DNA of 64,000 bases from Hyphomicrobiales bacterium (GCA_900471515.1 UCFC01000040.1:1-64000), one strand, 5' to 3'. Positions 8,935 through 18,277 are shown, counted from the stretch's first letter. The notes: generated by a model not told the origin, from the letters alone. Made by a program: numbers and translations.

Positions 8935-9681
8935 ATGAACCGCACTGACGATATTTCATATGCTTTGAATGCACTGGATCTGGCGCAATCGGCTCAGGAT
9001 TTGACCGCCGTCCTCTTCGAACTGCGTGACCGCTGCGGCGTCTTGCATCTCGCATATCACTATCGGAACGAATTCGGTGCCATGATCCTCTGCGGCACGG
9101 GCGACGCCAAATTCTGCGACCGATTTGAGGACGGCAGCAAAATGCACGCCGATCCCATCCTGCAGACCGCACATCAGTCGCATGTCCCTGTCGATTGGGA
9201 CCTTGTCGATCGGTCCTCGACGGAAGCAAAGGAGCATTTCGAAGCACTTGAGGATTTCGGCATGGGACGGCGCGGAATGGCGATCCCGTCCTACAGCCGA
9301 TCGGGCAGCAGCGGGGTGATGATCTTTTCCAGCAACCACCGCCATCTGCATGAATGGCAGGCTTTCCGGAACGAACGCGCGCCGGACCTGTCCTATATCG
9401 CGATGTACATGCATGACGCGGCAATTCGTATTGCCGCCGCAAGACCGTCCCATCGCGACGCGCCGCTCAGCGAGCAGGGCAAAGATCTGCTGTCGCTTCT
9501 TGGCCGCGGCAAATTTCTGACTGAGATCGCTCACCTGACGGGATTGTCCGTCCAAACCGTTCGCCTCCACATCAACCACGCCCAGGAAGTCTTCGGCTGC
9601 CGGACGCGGGAGGAACTCGTTGTCAAGGCGCACAAGCTTGACCTCGCCTGGCGATCACAAAGGAGAGGCACGTTGTCCTGA
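8935..9681 (+). CDS. LuxR-type regulator with autoinducer-binding-like domain (solo)
   Basis: 248 residues. The N-terminal 160 residues resemble the acyl-homoserine-lactone-binding domain (HADPILQ places the conserved Asp-Pro; GRRGMAIP the conserved Gly), and residues 180-240 form an HTH (KFLTEIAHLTGLSVQTVRLH, then REELVVKAHKL). No luxI synthase is in the window, so this is a solo. The HTH matches the LuxR signature only loosely. An AT-containing leader of about 280 bases precedes it. Targets are unknown; the adjacent protease and oxidoreductase are only positional candidates. Confidence 0.78.
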   Translation: MNRTDDISYALNALDLAQSAQDLTAVLFELRDRCGVLHLAYHYRNEFGAMILCGTGDAKFCDRFEDGSKMHADPILQTAHQSHVPVDWDLVDRSSTEAKEHFEALEDFGMGRRGMAIPSYSRSGSSGVMIFSSNHRHLHEWQAFRNERAPDLSYIAMYMHDAAIRIAAARPSHRDAPLSEQGKDLLSLLGRGKFLTEIAHLTGLSVQTVRLHINHAQEVFGCRTREELVVKAHKLDLAWRSQRRGTLS

Positions 9682-9708
9682 GGCCAGCAAAGCTTGCGCT
9701 GTTGGCCT
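9681..9708. terminator. Possible hairpin between convergent genes
   Basis: Arms AGGCCA and TGGCCT enclose an inner GC-AAGCTT-GC core exactly between the luxR-type stop and the convergent oxidoreductase stop. There is no long T-run, so termination is only suggested by position. Confidence 0.3.
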
Positions 9709-11978
9709 TACAACCGAGCTCTGCTGACGCGCACAGGCATCGATTTGTACGAAGGCGTCCCGCTGATCTTGTCCTGATGATCAATCGGAATGAGAAAATT
9801 CGCCTCCGGATAATAGGCCGCCACGGATCCTCGGGCGATATCGTAGCTGATTGCGGTGAGCGTCATTGAACGCGTCCGACCGCCGGAAAGAGCCGTCTCG
9901 ATCTCGACGAGGTCGCCGTGTTCCACGCCGTTGGCAGAGAGATCTTCGTCATTCATGAACAGTACATCGCGTCGCCCGAATACCCCTCTGTAACGGTCGT
10001 CGAGACCATAGATCGTCGTATTGTACTGATCGTGGCTACGAATGGTGGACAGCGCCAGGATGTCGGAGCTTGCAAGCGTGTCGTCCTCATTCAGACCATC
10101 GAAGATCAGGAACTCGGCTTTTCCCGACTCCGTCAGCCACAGGCGTTCGGTCGGCCCCAGCGGCAGGCGGAAGCCGCCAGGAACGCGGATGCGCTCGTTG
10201 TATCGATCGAAATCCGGATAGACGATTTCGATCTTGTCGCGGATCCTGTCGTAGTCGGCAACCAGATGCATCCAGTCGACCTTGCTGGTCGGCAGAGCGG
10301 CTTTCGCCATGCCCGCGACGATGGCTATCTCCGAGCGCAACTGCTCCGAGGCAGGCCGCAGCTTGCCGCGCGACGCATGGACCATGGACATCGAATCTTC
10401 GATCGTCACAGATTGCGGGCCGCTCTCCTGAATGTCCTGCTCAGTTCGGCCCAGCACCGGTAGAATGATCGATTCACCGCCAATCAGCAGATGCGAGCGA
10501 TTGAGCTTGGTGTTGAGGTGGACAGCCAGATCGAGCTTTCGCATGCCATCGGCGCAGAGTTCCGGATCGGGCAGAGCGATCGCGAAATTGCCGCCAAGGC
10601 AAATCAGGACTTTGGAGCGCCCGTCCACCATGGCCTTCATGGCGGCTACAGCATCGTGGCCGTGGTGGAGGGGAGGCGTGAAGCCGAAGGCGCGTTCGAT
10701 CCCTGCCGCCAGTGCCGGTGTCGGTTTTTCGGTGATGCCGACCGTCCGATTGCCTTGCACGTTGGAATGACCGCGGAGCGGACAGATGCCGGCGCCGGGC
10801 TTGCCGAAATTCCCGCGCAGCAAAAGCAGATTTGCGATCTGCTGGACATTGGCGGTGCCCTTGGCGTGCTGGGTGATCCCCATCCCGTAGGTGACGATTG
10901 TCGCCTTCGATCTCGCATAGAGCTCCGCGACCCTCTCCAGGTCTTCACGCTTGAGACCGCTTACCCGCTCGATATCGACCCAGTCTGTATTCTGGACATC
11001 GGCCGTGAACGTATCGAAGCCGTTCGTGTGCTCTGCGATGAAGGCAAGATCGAGCACATCCGACCGATCGGCGCCCTCAAGCAGGGCTTTCATGATGCCC
11101 TTGAGCGCGGCCGCGTCACCGCCAACCCGGACCTGGTAGTAAGACGACGCGATCGGCGTCGATCCGAATGTCGACATCTCGATTGGATCTTGCGGATCGG
11201 CGAAACGCTCGAGTGCCCGTTCCTTCAACGGGTTGAAAACAATGATCGGGACCCCACGGCGGGAACATTCGTGCAGCGTTCCCATCATGCGTGGATGGTT
11301 GGTGCCAGGATTGTGGCCCATGGCGATGATTAGCTCGCAATGGTCGAAGTCTTCGAGCGAAACCGTTCCCTTGCCGATGCCGATCGACTTCGGTAGGCCG
11401 ACGCTGGTCGCCTCGTGGCACATGTTCGAACAGTCGGGGAAATTGTTGGTGCCAAACTCGCGGGCGAAAATCTGGAAAAGGAAGGCCGCTTCGTTGGAGG
11501 CGCGGCCAGACGTGTAGAATTCCGCCATGTCGGGATCGGGCAGATTGCGGAGCGAAGCACCGATCCTGTTGAAGGCCTCATCCCAGCCGATCGGCTGGTA
11601 GGTGTCGCTTGCCCGGTCATACCGCATGGGATGGGTCAATCGGCCCTCGTTTTCCAGTTCGTAGTCAGACCATTTCGATAGCTCGCTTACCGTATGTCTG
11701 GCGAAAAATTCCGGAGTGACGCGTTTGTTGGTCGCCTCCCATGTGACGGCCTTCGCGCCGTTCTCGCAAAACTGGAACGTCGAGGTATGTTTCTTGTCCG
11801 GCCAGGCGCAGCCAGGACAGTCGAAACCCTCTGGCTTGTTGGTCCGCAGCAAAAGCAGGGGCGCCTCGGTCAAGTCCATCTGCTCGCGCACCGCCTTGGC
11901 GGTCGCTCTGAGAGCGCCCCATCCACCGGCAGGACTAGAATAGGGACGGATACCGGGCACCTGTCGCTTGTCTGCCAT
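9708..11978 (-). CDS. Molybdopterin oxidoreductase, FdhF/YdeP family
   Basis: 756 residues. The N-terminal region contains the family's Cys cluster (FDCPGCAWPD and, after a gap, FCENGAKA), and the molybdenum domain carries NMCHEATS with a Cys at the metal-ligand position. The C-terminal MGD-binding domain reads DRYRGVFGRRD and NDEDLSANGV. YdeP-type enzymes resemble formate dehydrogenase H but their substrate is unsettled; E. coli ydeP is linked to acid resistance. The start at 11978 has GGAGAGG 6 bases upstream, better than the longer frame from 12035. It is a single gene, convergent with the luxR-type regulator. Confidence 0.9.
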   Translation of the reverse strand: MADKRQVPGIRPYSSPAGGWGALRATAKAVREQMDLTEAPLLLLRTNKPEGFDCPGCAWPDKKHTSTFQFCENGAKAVTWEATNKRVTPEFFARHTVSELSKWSDYELENEGRLTHPMRYDRASDTYQPIGWDEAFNRIGASLRNLPDPDMAEFYTSGRASNEAAFLFQIFAREFGTNNFPDCSNMCHEATSVGLPKSIGIGKGTVSLEDFDHCELIIAMGHNPGTNHPRMMGTLHECSRRGVPIIVFNPLKERALERFADPQDPIEMSTFGSTPIASSYYQVRVGGDAAALKGIMKALLEGADRSDVLDLAFIAEHTNGFDTFTADVQNTDWVDIERVSGLKREDLERVAELYARSKATIVTYGMGITQHAKGTANVQQIANLLLLRGNFGKPGAGICPLRGHSNVQGNRTVGITEKPTPALAAGIERAFGFTPPLHHGHDAVAAMKAMVDGRSKVLICLGGNFAIALPDPELCADGMRKLDLAVHLNTKLNRSHLLIGGESIILPVLGRTEQDIQESGPQSVTIEDSMSMVHASRGKLRPASEQLRSEIAIVAGMAKAALPTSKVDWMHLVADYDRIRDKIEIVYPDFDRYNERIRVPGGFRLPLGPTERLWLTESGKAEFLIFDGLNEDDTLASSDILALSTIRSHDQYNTTIYGLDDRYRGVFGRRDVLFMNDEDLSANGVEHGDLVEIETALSGGRTRSMTLTAISYDIARGSVAAYYPEANFLIPIDHQDKISGTPSYKSMPVRVSRARL

Positions 11979-12447
11979 ACTGAACCTCTCCAAGTGATCG
12001 ACCGGCCGCCGCGTTCGGGCGGCTTTGCCGACCATAACCGCCGGCTCGCCAAAGGCGACATAACATCTTAGTATAACTTACGCCGGGCGCACATTTCTGC
12101 AAACGCGCAGGAGAAAGCAGGCGTCCCGATTACCGCAACCGTCAGCGTCGAGACGGCGAGTCGGGTTCGCCTTGCGCACAGAGGACGACCGGGGAGGTGA
12201 AAAGCGCGCTCATTCGAACGATAGTCATCGTGTGTGCCACCGCGAGCGGCAGTGTCTCTTACCGCGCTGGCGCAGCAATGTAGGTGGCCGGGCGTTAACC
12301 TGCCTTCTACCATGAGATGAAGAGAACTTCCTCTTGCAGCTGTTTTATATTGATGCAGACTGGGCTGATCTGTAGCCGATACAGGACTTCAGACGAACCG
12401 GAACGGTTCTTCGATCAGACCCTTTCTCAAACGGCAGCCGGTTGTAC
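11979..12447. other. Divergent intergenic region, 469 bases
   Basis: This holds the promoters of the leftward oxidoreductase and the rightward FRG gene. An inverted repeat GAACCG-GAA-CGGTTC is at 12395-12409, about 40 bases ahead of the FRG start codon. No convincing gene is present; the small frames are compositionally unlike proteins. Confidence 0.45.
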
Positions 12448-13176
12448 ATGACACCTATTGATCCCACACCCTGGAACGCCTTCTTGACAGACATCGCGGC
12501 CGCCAAGGCCGAACTCGGTGCGCCGGATCTCGTTTGGTACCGGGGTCACAGCTCACTGAAGTACCTCCTGATACCGACGCTGATGCGGATCTCCGGCGCG
12601 GTTGCGAAGGAAAAGGCGCTGTTTGAGCTCTATAGCCAATGGTCGCCGCAGATGATCGAGTTCGATCGCAGCAGTCATCGTTCGGAATGGGACGATCTTT
12701 ACGACATGCAACATTTCGGAATTCCTACCCGGCTTCTGGATTGGACGGAGGTCCTCGGTGTGTCGGTCTTTTTCGCAATGCTTGGTCCGGATGACGAGGA
12801 TTCTGCCATCTTCCTCCTCAACCCGATCGCCCTGAACATGAAAAGTGGTCGCGGCGGTCTCATCGGCCACTCGGAGTTCAGCTACTCCGACGTCTACGGC
12901 GGAAAGAGCGCTTTCGTGCCGGCGACGCCGCTGGCACTCAGCCCCAAGCACCGCAACCATCGCCTGGCGGCCCAACGTGGCCGCTTCACGGCGCACGGGG
13001 TCGATACCCGGCCAATCGACGTCGTCACCCCCGAATGCGTGCAAAGGGTCATTCTCAGGAAGGATGCGAAGCCTGCAGCCCGCCAGTTTCTCGATCATGC
13101 CGGGATCAACGCCTACACGATCTTCCCGGATGTGACCGGCGTTGCGCCGTTTATCCGCAGCCTTGTCGGACTTTGA
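12448..13176 (+). CDS. FRG-domain protein of unknown function
   Basis: 242 residues. It carries the features for which the FRG domain is named: WYRGHSS near residue 32, the LIPTLMR stretch after it, then QHFGIPTRLLDWTE near residue 90. The molecular function of this domain is unknown. ATG at 12448 was preferred to a TTG two codons upstream. It is a single gene between unrelated neighbours and has no visible membrane segment or signal peptide. Confidence 0.83.
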   Translation: MTPIDPTPWNAFLTDIAAAKAELGAPDLVWYRGHSSLKYLLIPTLMRISGAVAKEKALFELYSQWSPQMIEFDRSSHRSEWDDLYDMQHFGIPTRLLDWTEVLGVSVFFAMLGPDDEDSAIFLLNPIALNMKSGRGGLIGHSEFSYSDVYGGKSAFVPATPLALSPKHRNHRLAAQRGRFTAHGVDTRPIDVVTPECVQRVILRKDAKPAARQFLDHAGINAYTIFPDVTGVAPFIRSLVGL

Positions 13177-13197
13177 GCAGGCGACTGACGCAAGACG

Positions 13198-13219
13198 CCG
13201 CCCGACGAATGCCGGGCGG
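13198..13219. terminator. GC-rich hairpin after the FRG gene
   Basis: Arms CCGCCCG and CGGGCGG (7 bp) enclose an 8-base loop, 22 bases after the FRG stop and ahead of the convergent kinase stop. The T-run is missing, so strength as a terminator is uncertain. Confidence 0.4.
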
Positions 13220-13283
13220 GTGATCCCGAGGGCAGCCCAATCGATCCGTCTACAGGCCTATTAAAAACCTGCTCGATAAATCA

Positions 13284-14702
13284 CTACCGCTCAATGCTCC
13301 AATTGCGGGACCGGCCAACGGCGTCCATGAAGCGCGGCATCCACTGCCTTCCTCCACCGGCCGTCGTGTGGCGATTGTTCGCCGAAGAAGGCAATTCCAG
13401 CCGTTCCCCCAGAGCTTGCGCAGTCAGCGAGGCGACGCCATATGCCGTTCGTTCGAAGATGTCGGTCGTGACGACCTGATAGCCGGAGCAATCGGCAAGA
13501 AACCAGCGGAAATACGCGTTTTTCGCCAAGCCGCCATCGATCGAGAGTGCCTTGCCAAGCTCCACATGTTCTCCCATCGCTTCAAGTGCACCGGATGTCA
13601 GAAACGCGATCCCTTCCAAAAGCGCCTGGCACAGATCGCTGCGCTGCATGTCGGGCCGCAAACCGATGATCAGCGGACTTGCGGTGCGATCCCAGAAGGG
13701 ACAGCCGAGACCCGACAAGGCCGGCACGAAGATCAAACCGCGTTCAACTGCCGTCTGATGAGGAAAGAAGGTGAAGTCGTCGAGACTGGAGGCGATGCCG
13801 GCCCGCAGAGCCCATTCGATTGCACTTCCCGCATCCTGTAGCCCGCCGTCAATCGCGTAGGTCATCCCCTCTCCGAGATCCCAGGCAACCGTCGGTACCA
13901 GGCCGGACGAGAGAGAGCGACGCGGCACCGTGTTGCCCGTGACCGCAAGGGCAAAGGCGCCCGTCCCGAAGGTGATCTTCGCTTCGCCCGGCTCGCGGCA
14001 GCCATGGCCGAACAGAGAGGCCTGCTGGTCGACGATGGCTGCGGCAACGGGCACACGCGCCATATGCCCGAAGCCGGCGGTGTTGGCCCTGATCTGCGGA
14101 AGGCATTCGATCGGAACGCCAAACAGCCGGCAGAGCTCCGGATCCCACTCGCCGGTTTCTATATTCATCAGGCTGGTGCGCGAAGCCGTGGCGCGATCGG
14201 TGGCGAAGTGGCCCGTCAGCCGATCAAGAAAGAAGGCATCAGTCGTTCCGAGCCTCAACCGGCCGGCCGCGAAGGCTTCGCCCGCCCGCGGCATCTCGCG
14301 CAGGATCCAGCCGAGCTTGGCGGCGGAAAAGTAGGGATCGAGCGGGAGTGCGGCGCGTGCCGCCACGATATCGGCGGCGCCGTCGCGCGCAAGGTCGTCG
14401 AGCAGGCCGAGCGTTCGGCAATCCTGCCATACGACGACGGGCGACAGCGGTTCGCCTGTCTCGGCATCCCAGGCAAGGCAACTTTCCCCCTGGTTTGCAA
14501 GTCCGATGGCGTCGATCAAGCCGGCCTTGTCGACCAGCGTGCCGATATTGTTCAGAAGCTCATTGGCGTCGTGCTCGACCCAGCCAGGCGCTGGATAGGT
14601 CGTCCGGTGGTTCTCGCTGCCAATGAACTGAAACGTCCCGTCCGTGTCGAAGACCAAAACGCGGGTCGAGGTTGTTCCCTGGTCGATCGCGGCGATGCGC
14701 AT
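13284..14702 (-). CDS. FGGY-family carbohydrate kinase, glycerol kinase-like
   Basis: 472 residues, slightly shorter than typical GlpK (about 500). The N-terminal phosphate-1 motif AIDQGTTSTRVLVFD is the glycerol kinase form; GTGAFALAV is the phosphate-2/adenosine region and DGGLAKNAYF the C-terminal nucleotide motif. The family phosphorylates polyols or ketoses with ATP. It is the last gene of a leftward operon after two FAD oxidoreductases, one GlpD/GlpA-like, so it probably supplies a glycerol 3-phosphate-like product to that dehydrogenase. The low similarity expected at the substrate end leaves glycerol itself unproven. Confidence 0.87.
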   Translation of the reverse strand: MRIAAIDQGTTSTRVLVFDTDGTFQFIGSENHRTTYPAPGWVEHDANELLNNIGTLVDKAGLIDAIGLANQGESCLAWDAETGEPLSPVVVWQDCRTLGLLDDLARDGAADIVAARAALPLDPYFSAAKLGWILREMPRAGEAFAAGRLRLGTTDAFFLDRLTGHFATDRATASRTSLMNIETGEWDPELCRLFGVPIECLPQIRANTAGFGHMARVPVAAAIVDQQASLFGHGCREPGEAKITFGTGAFALAVTGNTVPRRSLSSGLVPTVAWDLGEGMTYAIDGGLQDAGSAIEWALRAGIASSLDDFTFFPHQTAVERGLIFVPALSGLGCPFWDRTASPLIIGLRPDMQRSDLCQALLEGIAFLTSGALEAMGEHVELGKALSIDGGLAKNAYFRWFLADCSGYQVVTTDIFERTAYGVASLTAQALGERLELPSSANNRHTTAGGGRQWMPRFMDAVGRSRNWSIER

Positions 14703-14714
14703 GGCTTTTCCGTC

Positions 14715-15977
14715 CTACAGTTTGTTCGCGGTGACGCGCAGCGGGGCGCCGGTATCGTTGATTTCGAGTTCCTTCAGCGGGACGAGGATGCGCCGTTCCG
14801 GTCCGCTGGAAAGTCGCCGCTTCCATATGACGTAGCCGCCTTGCTCGATCACGAGTTCGCCGTTGATCCAGCTGTCAAGCCGAACCTGGAGATATTCGAA
14901 TGCCGGCGACGGCGCTATAGAAACGCTCTGCGGGACGACGAGCTTCACGCCCCCGCCTGTTTCGACCGCCACTTTCGCCGATATGGTCGCGTTGCGCCAG
15001 TCGTCGGCCATGACGCGGGCGACGCTACGGCCTTCCGCCCAGCACCTGCCCGCGGTTTCGACCCCGCGCAGGACGTTGCCGGCGGCATAGACCCCTGCCA
15101 TGCTCGTGCGACCGAAGCTGTCAATTTCAGGACCTGCGCTGCCGCCATCGATGGTCACCCCGGAAAGACGCGCAAGGCTTGCTTCGGGCGTGAACCCGCC
15201 GGTGAATAGTACGCCGTCGCAGGCAATCCGGGTTATCACTCCCGTTCGCCGGTTTTTCAGCACGATGGCCTCAACCGCGGACCGGCCAAGGATCTCGAGG
15301 ATATCGGCCTCGTAGTGTCGCGGGATCTGCAGGAGCGCGGGGAGCCAGTTGAATGGCGCACGCACGACGGGGCGCTTGCCGCCCTCGACGATCGCGGCGG
15401 GGCGAGCGCCGGCGGACAGGCATGTGAGAATGGCCGACATCGACACAAGTTCGGTTCCGATGATGACCGGTCGCCGGAAAGGGCGCAGCCCGCGCAGATG
15501 AACCAGATCCTGCAACGCGCCGGTATTGAAGATACCGACTGGGCGGCTTCCTGAGGCGAGGCGTCCGGCCCGGGTGGTTTCGCGAACGCCCGTTGCGATC
15601 AATATTTTCCGGGCTTCAAACCGGCGCAGCCCCTCGGGTGTCGCAACCAGCGCTTGGGGTCCCTCGGAAATGCCAACGACCGAATGCATCAGGCGTATGT
15701 CGGCGCCCGCCGAGATGGCTTCCGTCGCCAGACGTGCAGCATATCGTTTGCCCGACAGTACGCGGTGGAATTCACGCATCCCGAAGGGCGAATGACCACA
15801 ATGACGAGGGATGCCGCCCGTTTCGTTCTGTCGCTCAACGAGCACGACTTTGGCGACGCCAGCTCTTTTCAGCGTGGCGGCGGCAGAAAGGCCAGCGGGA
15901 CCTCCACCGACGATCAGCGCGTCGACCTGCTCGACGGGAATAACATCATCGTCCGGAAGTGCTCTGATGTCTTTCAC
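14715..15977 (-). CDS. NAD(P)/FAD-dependent oxidoreductase, GlpB/HcnB-like partner
   Basis: About 420 residues starting with GTG at 15977, whose codon overlaps the stop of the preceding gene (GTGA). The Rossmann FAD motif VGGGPAGLSAAATL is at about residues 18-31, ILIATGVRET marks the second nucleotide site, and VYAAGNVLRG the C-terminal FAD motif. A C-terminal extension of about 90 residues without Cys follows. In bacteria and archaea such proteins pair with a GlpA-like subunit and a kinase. The longer frame up to 16199 overlaps the upstream gene and is rejected. It probably passes electrons from the neighbouring [2Fe-2S] subunit. Confidence 0.82.
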   Translation of the reverse strand: MKDIRALPDDDVIPVEQVDALIVGGGPAGLSAAATLKRAGVAKVVLVERQNETGGIPRHCGHSPFGMREFHRVLSGKRYAARLATEAISAGADIRLMHSVVGISEGPQALVATPEGLRRFEARKILIATGVRETTRAGRLASGSRPVGIFNTGALQDLVHLRGLRPFRRPVIIGTELVSMSAILTCLSAGARPAAIVEGGKRPVVRAPFNWLPALLQIPRHYEADILEILGRSAVEAIVLKNRRTGVITRIACDGVLFTGGFTPEASLARLSGVTIDGGSAGPEIDSFGRTSMAGVYAAGNVLRGVETAGRCWAEGRSVARVMADDWRNATISAKVAVETGGGVKLVVPQSVSIAPSPAFEYLQVRLDSWINGELVIEQGGYVIWKRRLSSGPERRILVPLKELEINDTGAPLRVTANKL

Positions 15978-17356
15978 AGGCGCTCTCCGGGGAAGGGATG
16001 CGCCAGTCGCGATCCTGTCAGTTCTGTAAGGCGTCCCAAACAATTGAAGCCCTGGCACCGCCCCATCGTGCAGCGCGTTCGTCGCTTCAGTCCGCCTGGA
16101 TCGCCGGGCGGCAGTGGCCCGGCAAAGGCTGCCTCGATTTCGCGTCGCGTCACCATCTCGCAATGGCAGACGATCTCTCCATAGCCCGCCAGTTGCCAAT
16201 CGCGGGTTCGGTGCTCGGCAAGATTGGGTACTGGCTCAGCTGGGGCAGCCGTCAGGTCGGAAAGCGGACCATCCCCACCCAGCAGGAGCCGGACTGCGTG
16301 TTGAGCAAGTCCGAGCGAGGCAGTCATGCCCGTCGACCGGATTCCACCAATGCTCAGCCAATTCAGATCGGGCTCATGGCGGATCCGATAGTGTTTTTCT
16401 TCAGTCGCGGGCCTGAGCCCCGCGTAGACGGCCGTTATCGGTACGTTGCCAAGGGCCGGCAACATGACGCGGGCGCGGGCGATCAACTGGCTCAGTGTTG
16501 CCTCGTCAACTGACGCGTTATCCCGATCCAATTGCTCTTCGGCGGTCGGACCAATCAGAACATTGCCAAAAGCGGTGCGGCAAAGGACGACACCCTTGGT
16601 ACGCTCGTTGGGAACTGGCAAGATGATTGTCGTCAGTAGACGGCTGGCAGCCTTGTCGAACACGGCAAACTGGCCTTTTCGCGGGCGGATCGAAAAACTT
16701 GAACTGCCCAGAAGGCGTTGCTCTACCACGTCCCCATACAGTCCGGCGCAATTGACGACGCCATTGGCCGAAAAAGCACCTTTTGCCGTCGTCAAAGTCC
16801 AGGTCTTTCCATCAAAGAGACCAGACGTCACTTCCGCATCGAATACGAAGTGGCTGCCACCGTTGATCGCCTGCCTCGCGTAGGCAAGGAAGGGTGACCA
16901 GGGATCGATGACGTGCTCACCGGGGACAATGAGTGCCGCACGCGCGGCATCAGAAAGCTGTGGCTCGCGATCAGCCACCGCTCTCCTGCCGATCCGACAC
17001 GCGTCGGATATGCCATTGGCATGTGCCTGCGACTCGAGCTCTGCTAGGCGGGCTTCCTCCTCCTCGGTCCAGGCGACCACCATTGCACCAGTTTGAAGCA
17101 GGGGCAAATTCATGCTCTCGCGAATTGCAAGATATTCGGCGTAGCCGGCCTGAACACAATCGAGTTCCAGGCTTCCCGGTGGCGCATCAAAACCGGTATG
17201 GAGTATGGCGCTGTTGGCCTTGCTGGCGCCGGAAAGGATGTCCCCTGCCTTTTCAAGGACCAAAACGCGCTTGCCGGCGAGAGCCAGACGCCGCGCTGTA
17301 GCGCAGCCGACAACCCCGGCGCCAATAATGGCAACGTCGAATATGTCCACGGTCAT
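15974..17356 (-). CDS. FAD-dependent glycerol-3-phosphate dehydrogenase-like subunit with BFD [2Fe-2S] domain
   Basis: 460 residues. The N-terminal FAD motif VAIIGAGVVGCATARRLA and the GlpA/LhgO-like body are followed by a C-terminal BFD domain with the four Cys in VCHCEM and RCTMGRCQGFNC (CxC then CxxxxC). Its layout matches GlpA-type subunits of anaerobic glycerol-3-phosphate dehydrogenase and similar 2-hydroxyacid oxidases. GGGGAGC before 17356 supports this start. It is the first gene of the leftward operon; a pair of DeoR-type operators lies 70-100 bases upstream. Substrate could be glycerol 3-phosphate or another phosphorylated polyol. Confidence 0.87.
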   Translation of the reverse strand: MTVDIFDVAIIGAGVVGCATARRLALAGKRVLVLEKAGDILSGASKANSAILHTGFDAPPGSLELDCVQAGYAEYLAIRESMNLPLLQTGAMVVAWTEEEEARLAELESQAHANGISDACRIGRRAVADREPQLSDAARAALIVPGEHVIDPWSPFLAYARQAINGGSHFVFDAEVTSGLFDGKTWTLTTAKGAFSANGVVNCAGLYGDVVEQRLLGSSSFSIRPRKGQFAVFDKAASRLLTTIILPVPNERTKGVVLCRTAFGNVLIGPTAEEQLDRDNASVDEATLSQLIARARVMLPALGNVPITAVYAGLRPATEEKHYRIRHEPDLNWLSIGGIRSTGMTASLGLAQHAVRLLLGGDGPLSDLTAAPAEPVPNLAEHRTRDWQLAGYGEIVCHCEMVTRREIEAAFAGPLPPGDPGGLKRRTRCTMGRCQGFNCLGRLTELTGSRLAHPFPGERL

Positions 17357-17423
17357 TTGCTCCCCACGGGCTGGATTGGCCAATCAATCAAAGCTATTGT
17401 AACAGCCGAAACGTAATCCATAG

Positions 17424-17458
17424 TGACCGAATGGTCAACATAAATGACCGAATGGTCA
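17424..17458. promoter_or_regulatory. Tandem operator pair in the deoR/glpD-like divergent promoter
   Basis: Two identical 14-base copies of TGACCGAATGGTCA lie at 17424-17437 and 17445-17458, so their starts are 21 bases apart, two helical turns. Each has palindromic ends TGACC and GGTCA. They sit between the leftward oxidoreductase operon and the deoR gene, the second copy ending 9 bases before the deoR start. A related pair occurs at 18278-18312. The obvious candidate binder is the DeoR protein encoded alongside. Confidence 0.75.
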
Positions 17459-17467
17459 AGAGGTCGC

Positions 17468-18244
17468 ATGACGCCGGAAGAGAGACGCAACGAAATCATC
17501 AATATGGTGCGGACGGAAACAAGAGCGTCGGTAGAGCAACTGGCCGAAGCCTTGAACGCCTCCCGCGAAACCATACGGCGCGATCTCAGCGAATTGGACA
17601 GCCGCGGCTTCCTTCGGAAGGTGCATGGCGGCGCTGTCATTTCCGAGCCCGACACGGCTGATAGTCTGGAAGGGCCGTTTTCGGCGCGCATGGCCCAAAA
17701 TCTCAAGGCGAAGAGGGCGATCGCAAAAGCGGCAGCAAGCCTCCTGAAGGCAGGAGACAGCGTGCTGATCGACACGGGCTCGACCACGCTCGTTCTTGCG
17801 GAAGAACTTTCAGCAATAGCCGGCCTTACCGTCATAACCAATTCCGCGGCGATCGCAGCCCTTGCCGCAAAGGGCCCGGAGAGCAAGGTGTTTCTGATCG
17901 GTGGAGAATATCGCCGCAGCGGCCAGGAGAATGTTGGCGAGATTGCCGTTCAGCAGATTTCCCAGTTCCGAGCAATGCATGCCATATTGACCGTCGCAGC
18001 CGTCGCGGAGACAGGCTATATGGACCATGATTTTCAGGAGGCGCAGGTCGCACGCGCCATGAGCAGGCAGGCTGCAAGTGTTACCATACTGGCAGATTCT
18101 TCGAAAATGGGGCGTCTCGGTGTTTTTGAAGTTGGGCCGCCGCAACTGGCCAAACGCCTGATCACAAACGAGATTCCGGATGATCTGGCCGGTCGCCTGC
18201 GTGGCTCAGGTGTCGATATTTTGATCGCGTCCCAAGCGGACTGA
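17468..18244 (+). CDS. DeoR-family transcriptional repressor (GlpR-like)
   Basis: 258 residues from the ATG at 17468. N-terminal HTH with the DeoR signature (ASVEQLAEALNASRETIRRD, then LRKVHGGAV) and a C-terminal sugar-phosphate-sensing domain (DSVLIDTGSTTL, TVITNSAAIAALA, FLIGGEYR). An in-frame ATG at 17444 overlaps the second operator copy; AGAGG before 17468 favours the shorter start. The family responds to phosphorylated sugars or polyols, fitting the neighbouring kinase and dehydrogenase. Operator pairs on both sides of the gene suggest it represses the leftward kinase operon, itself, and the rightward ABC operon. Confidence 0.9.
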   Translation: MTPEERRNEIINMVRTETRASVEQLAEALNASRETIRRDLSELDSRGFLRKVHGGAVISEPDTADSLEGPFSARMAQNLKAKRAIAKAAASLLKAGDSVLIDTGSTTLVLAEELSAIAGLTVITNSAAIAALAAKGPESKVFLIGGEYRRSGQENVGEIAVQQISQFRAMHAILTVAAVAETGYMDHDFQEAQVARAMSRQAASVTILADSSKMGRLGVFEVGPPQLAKRLITNEIPDDLAGRLRGSGVDILIASQAD

Positions 18245-18277
18245 GTGCCCGTATAAGGAATGTTCTGCGAAACAGAA

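Noticed and set aside
14715..16199. 494-residue version of the second FAD oxidoreductase
   Set aside because: Its first 74 residues overlap the upstream dehydrogenase gene in another frame and are compositionally poor; the GTG at 15977 gives a GTGA-coupled start.
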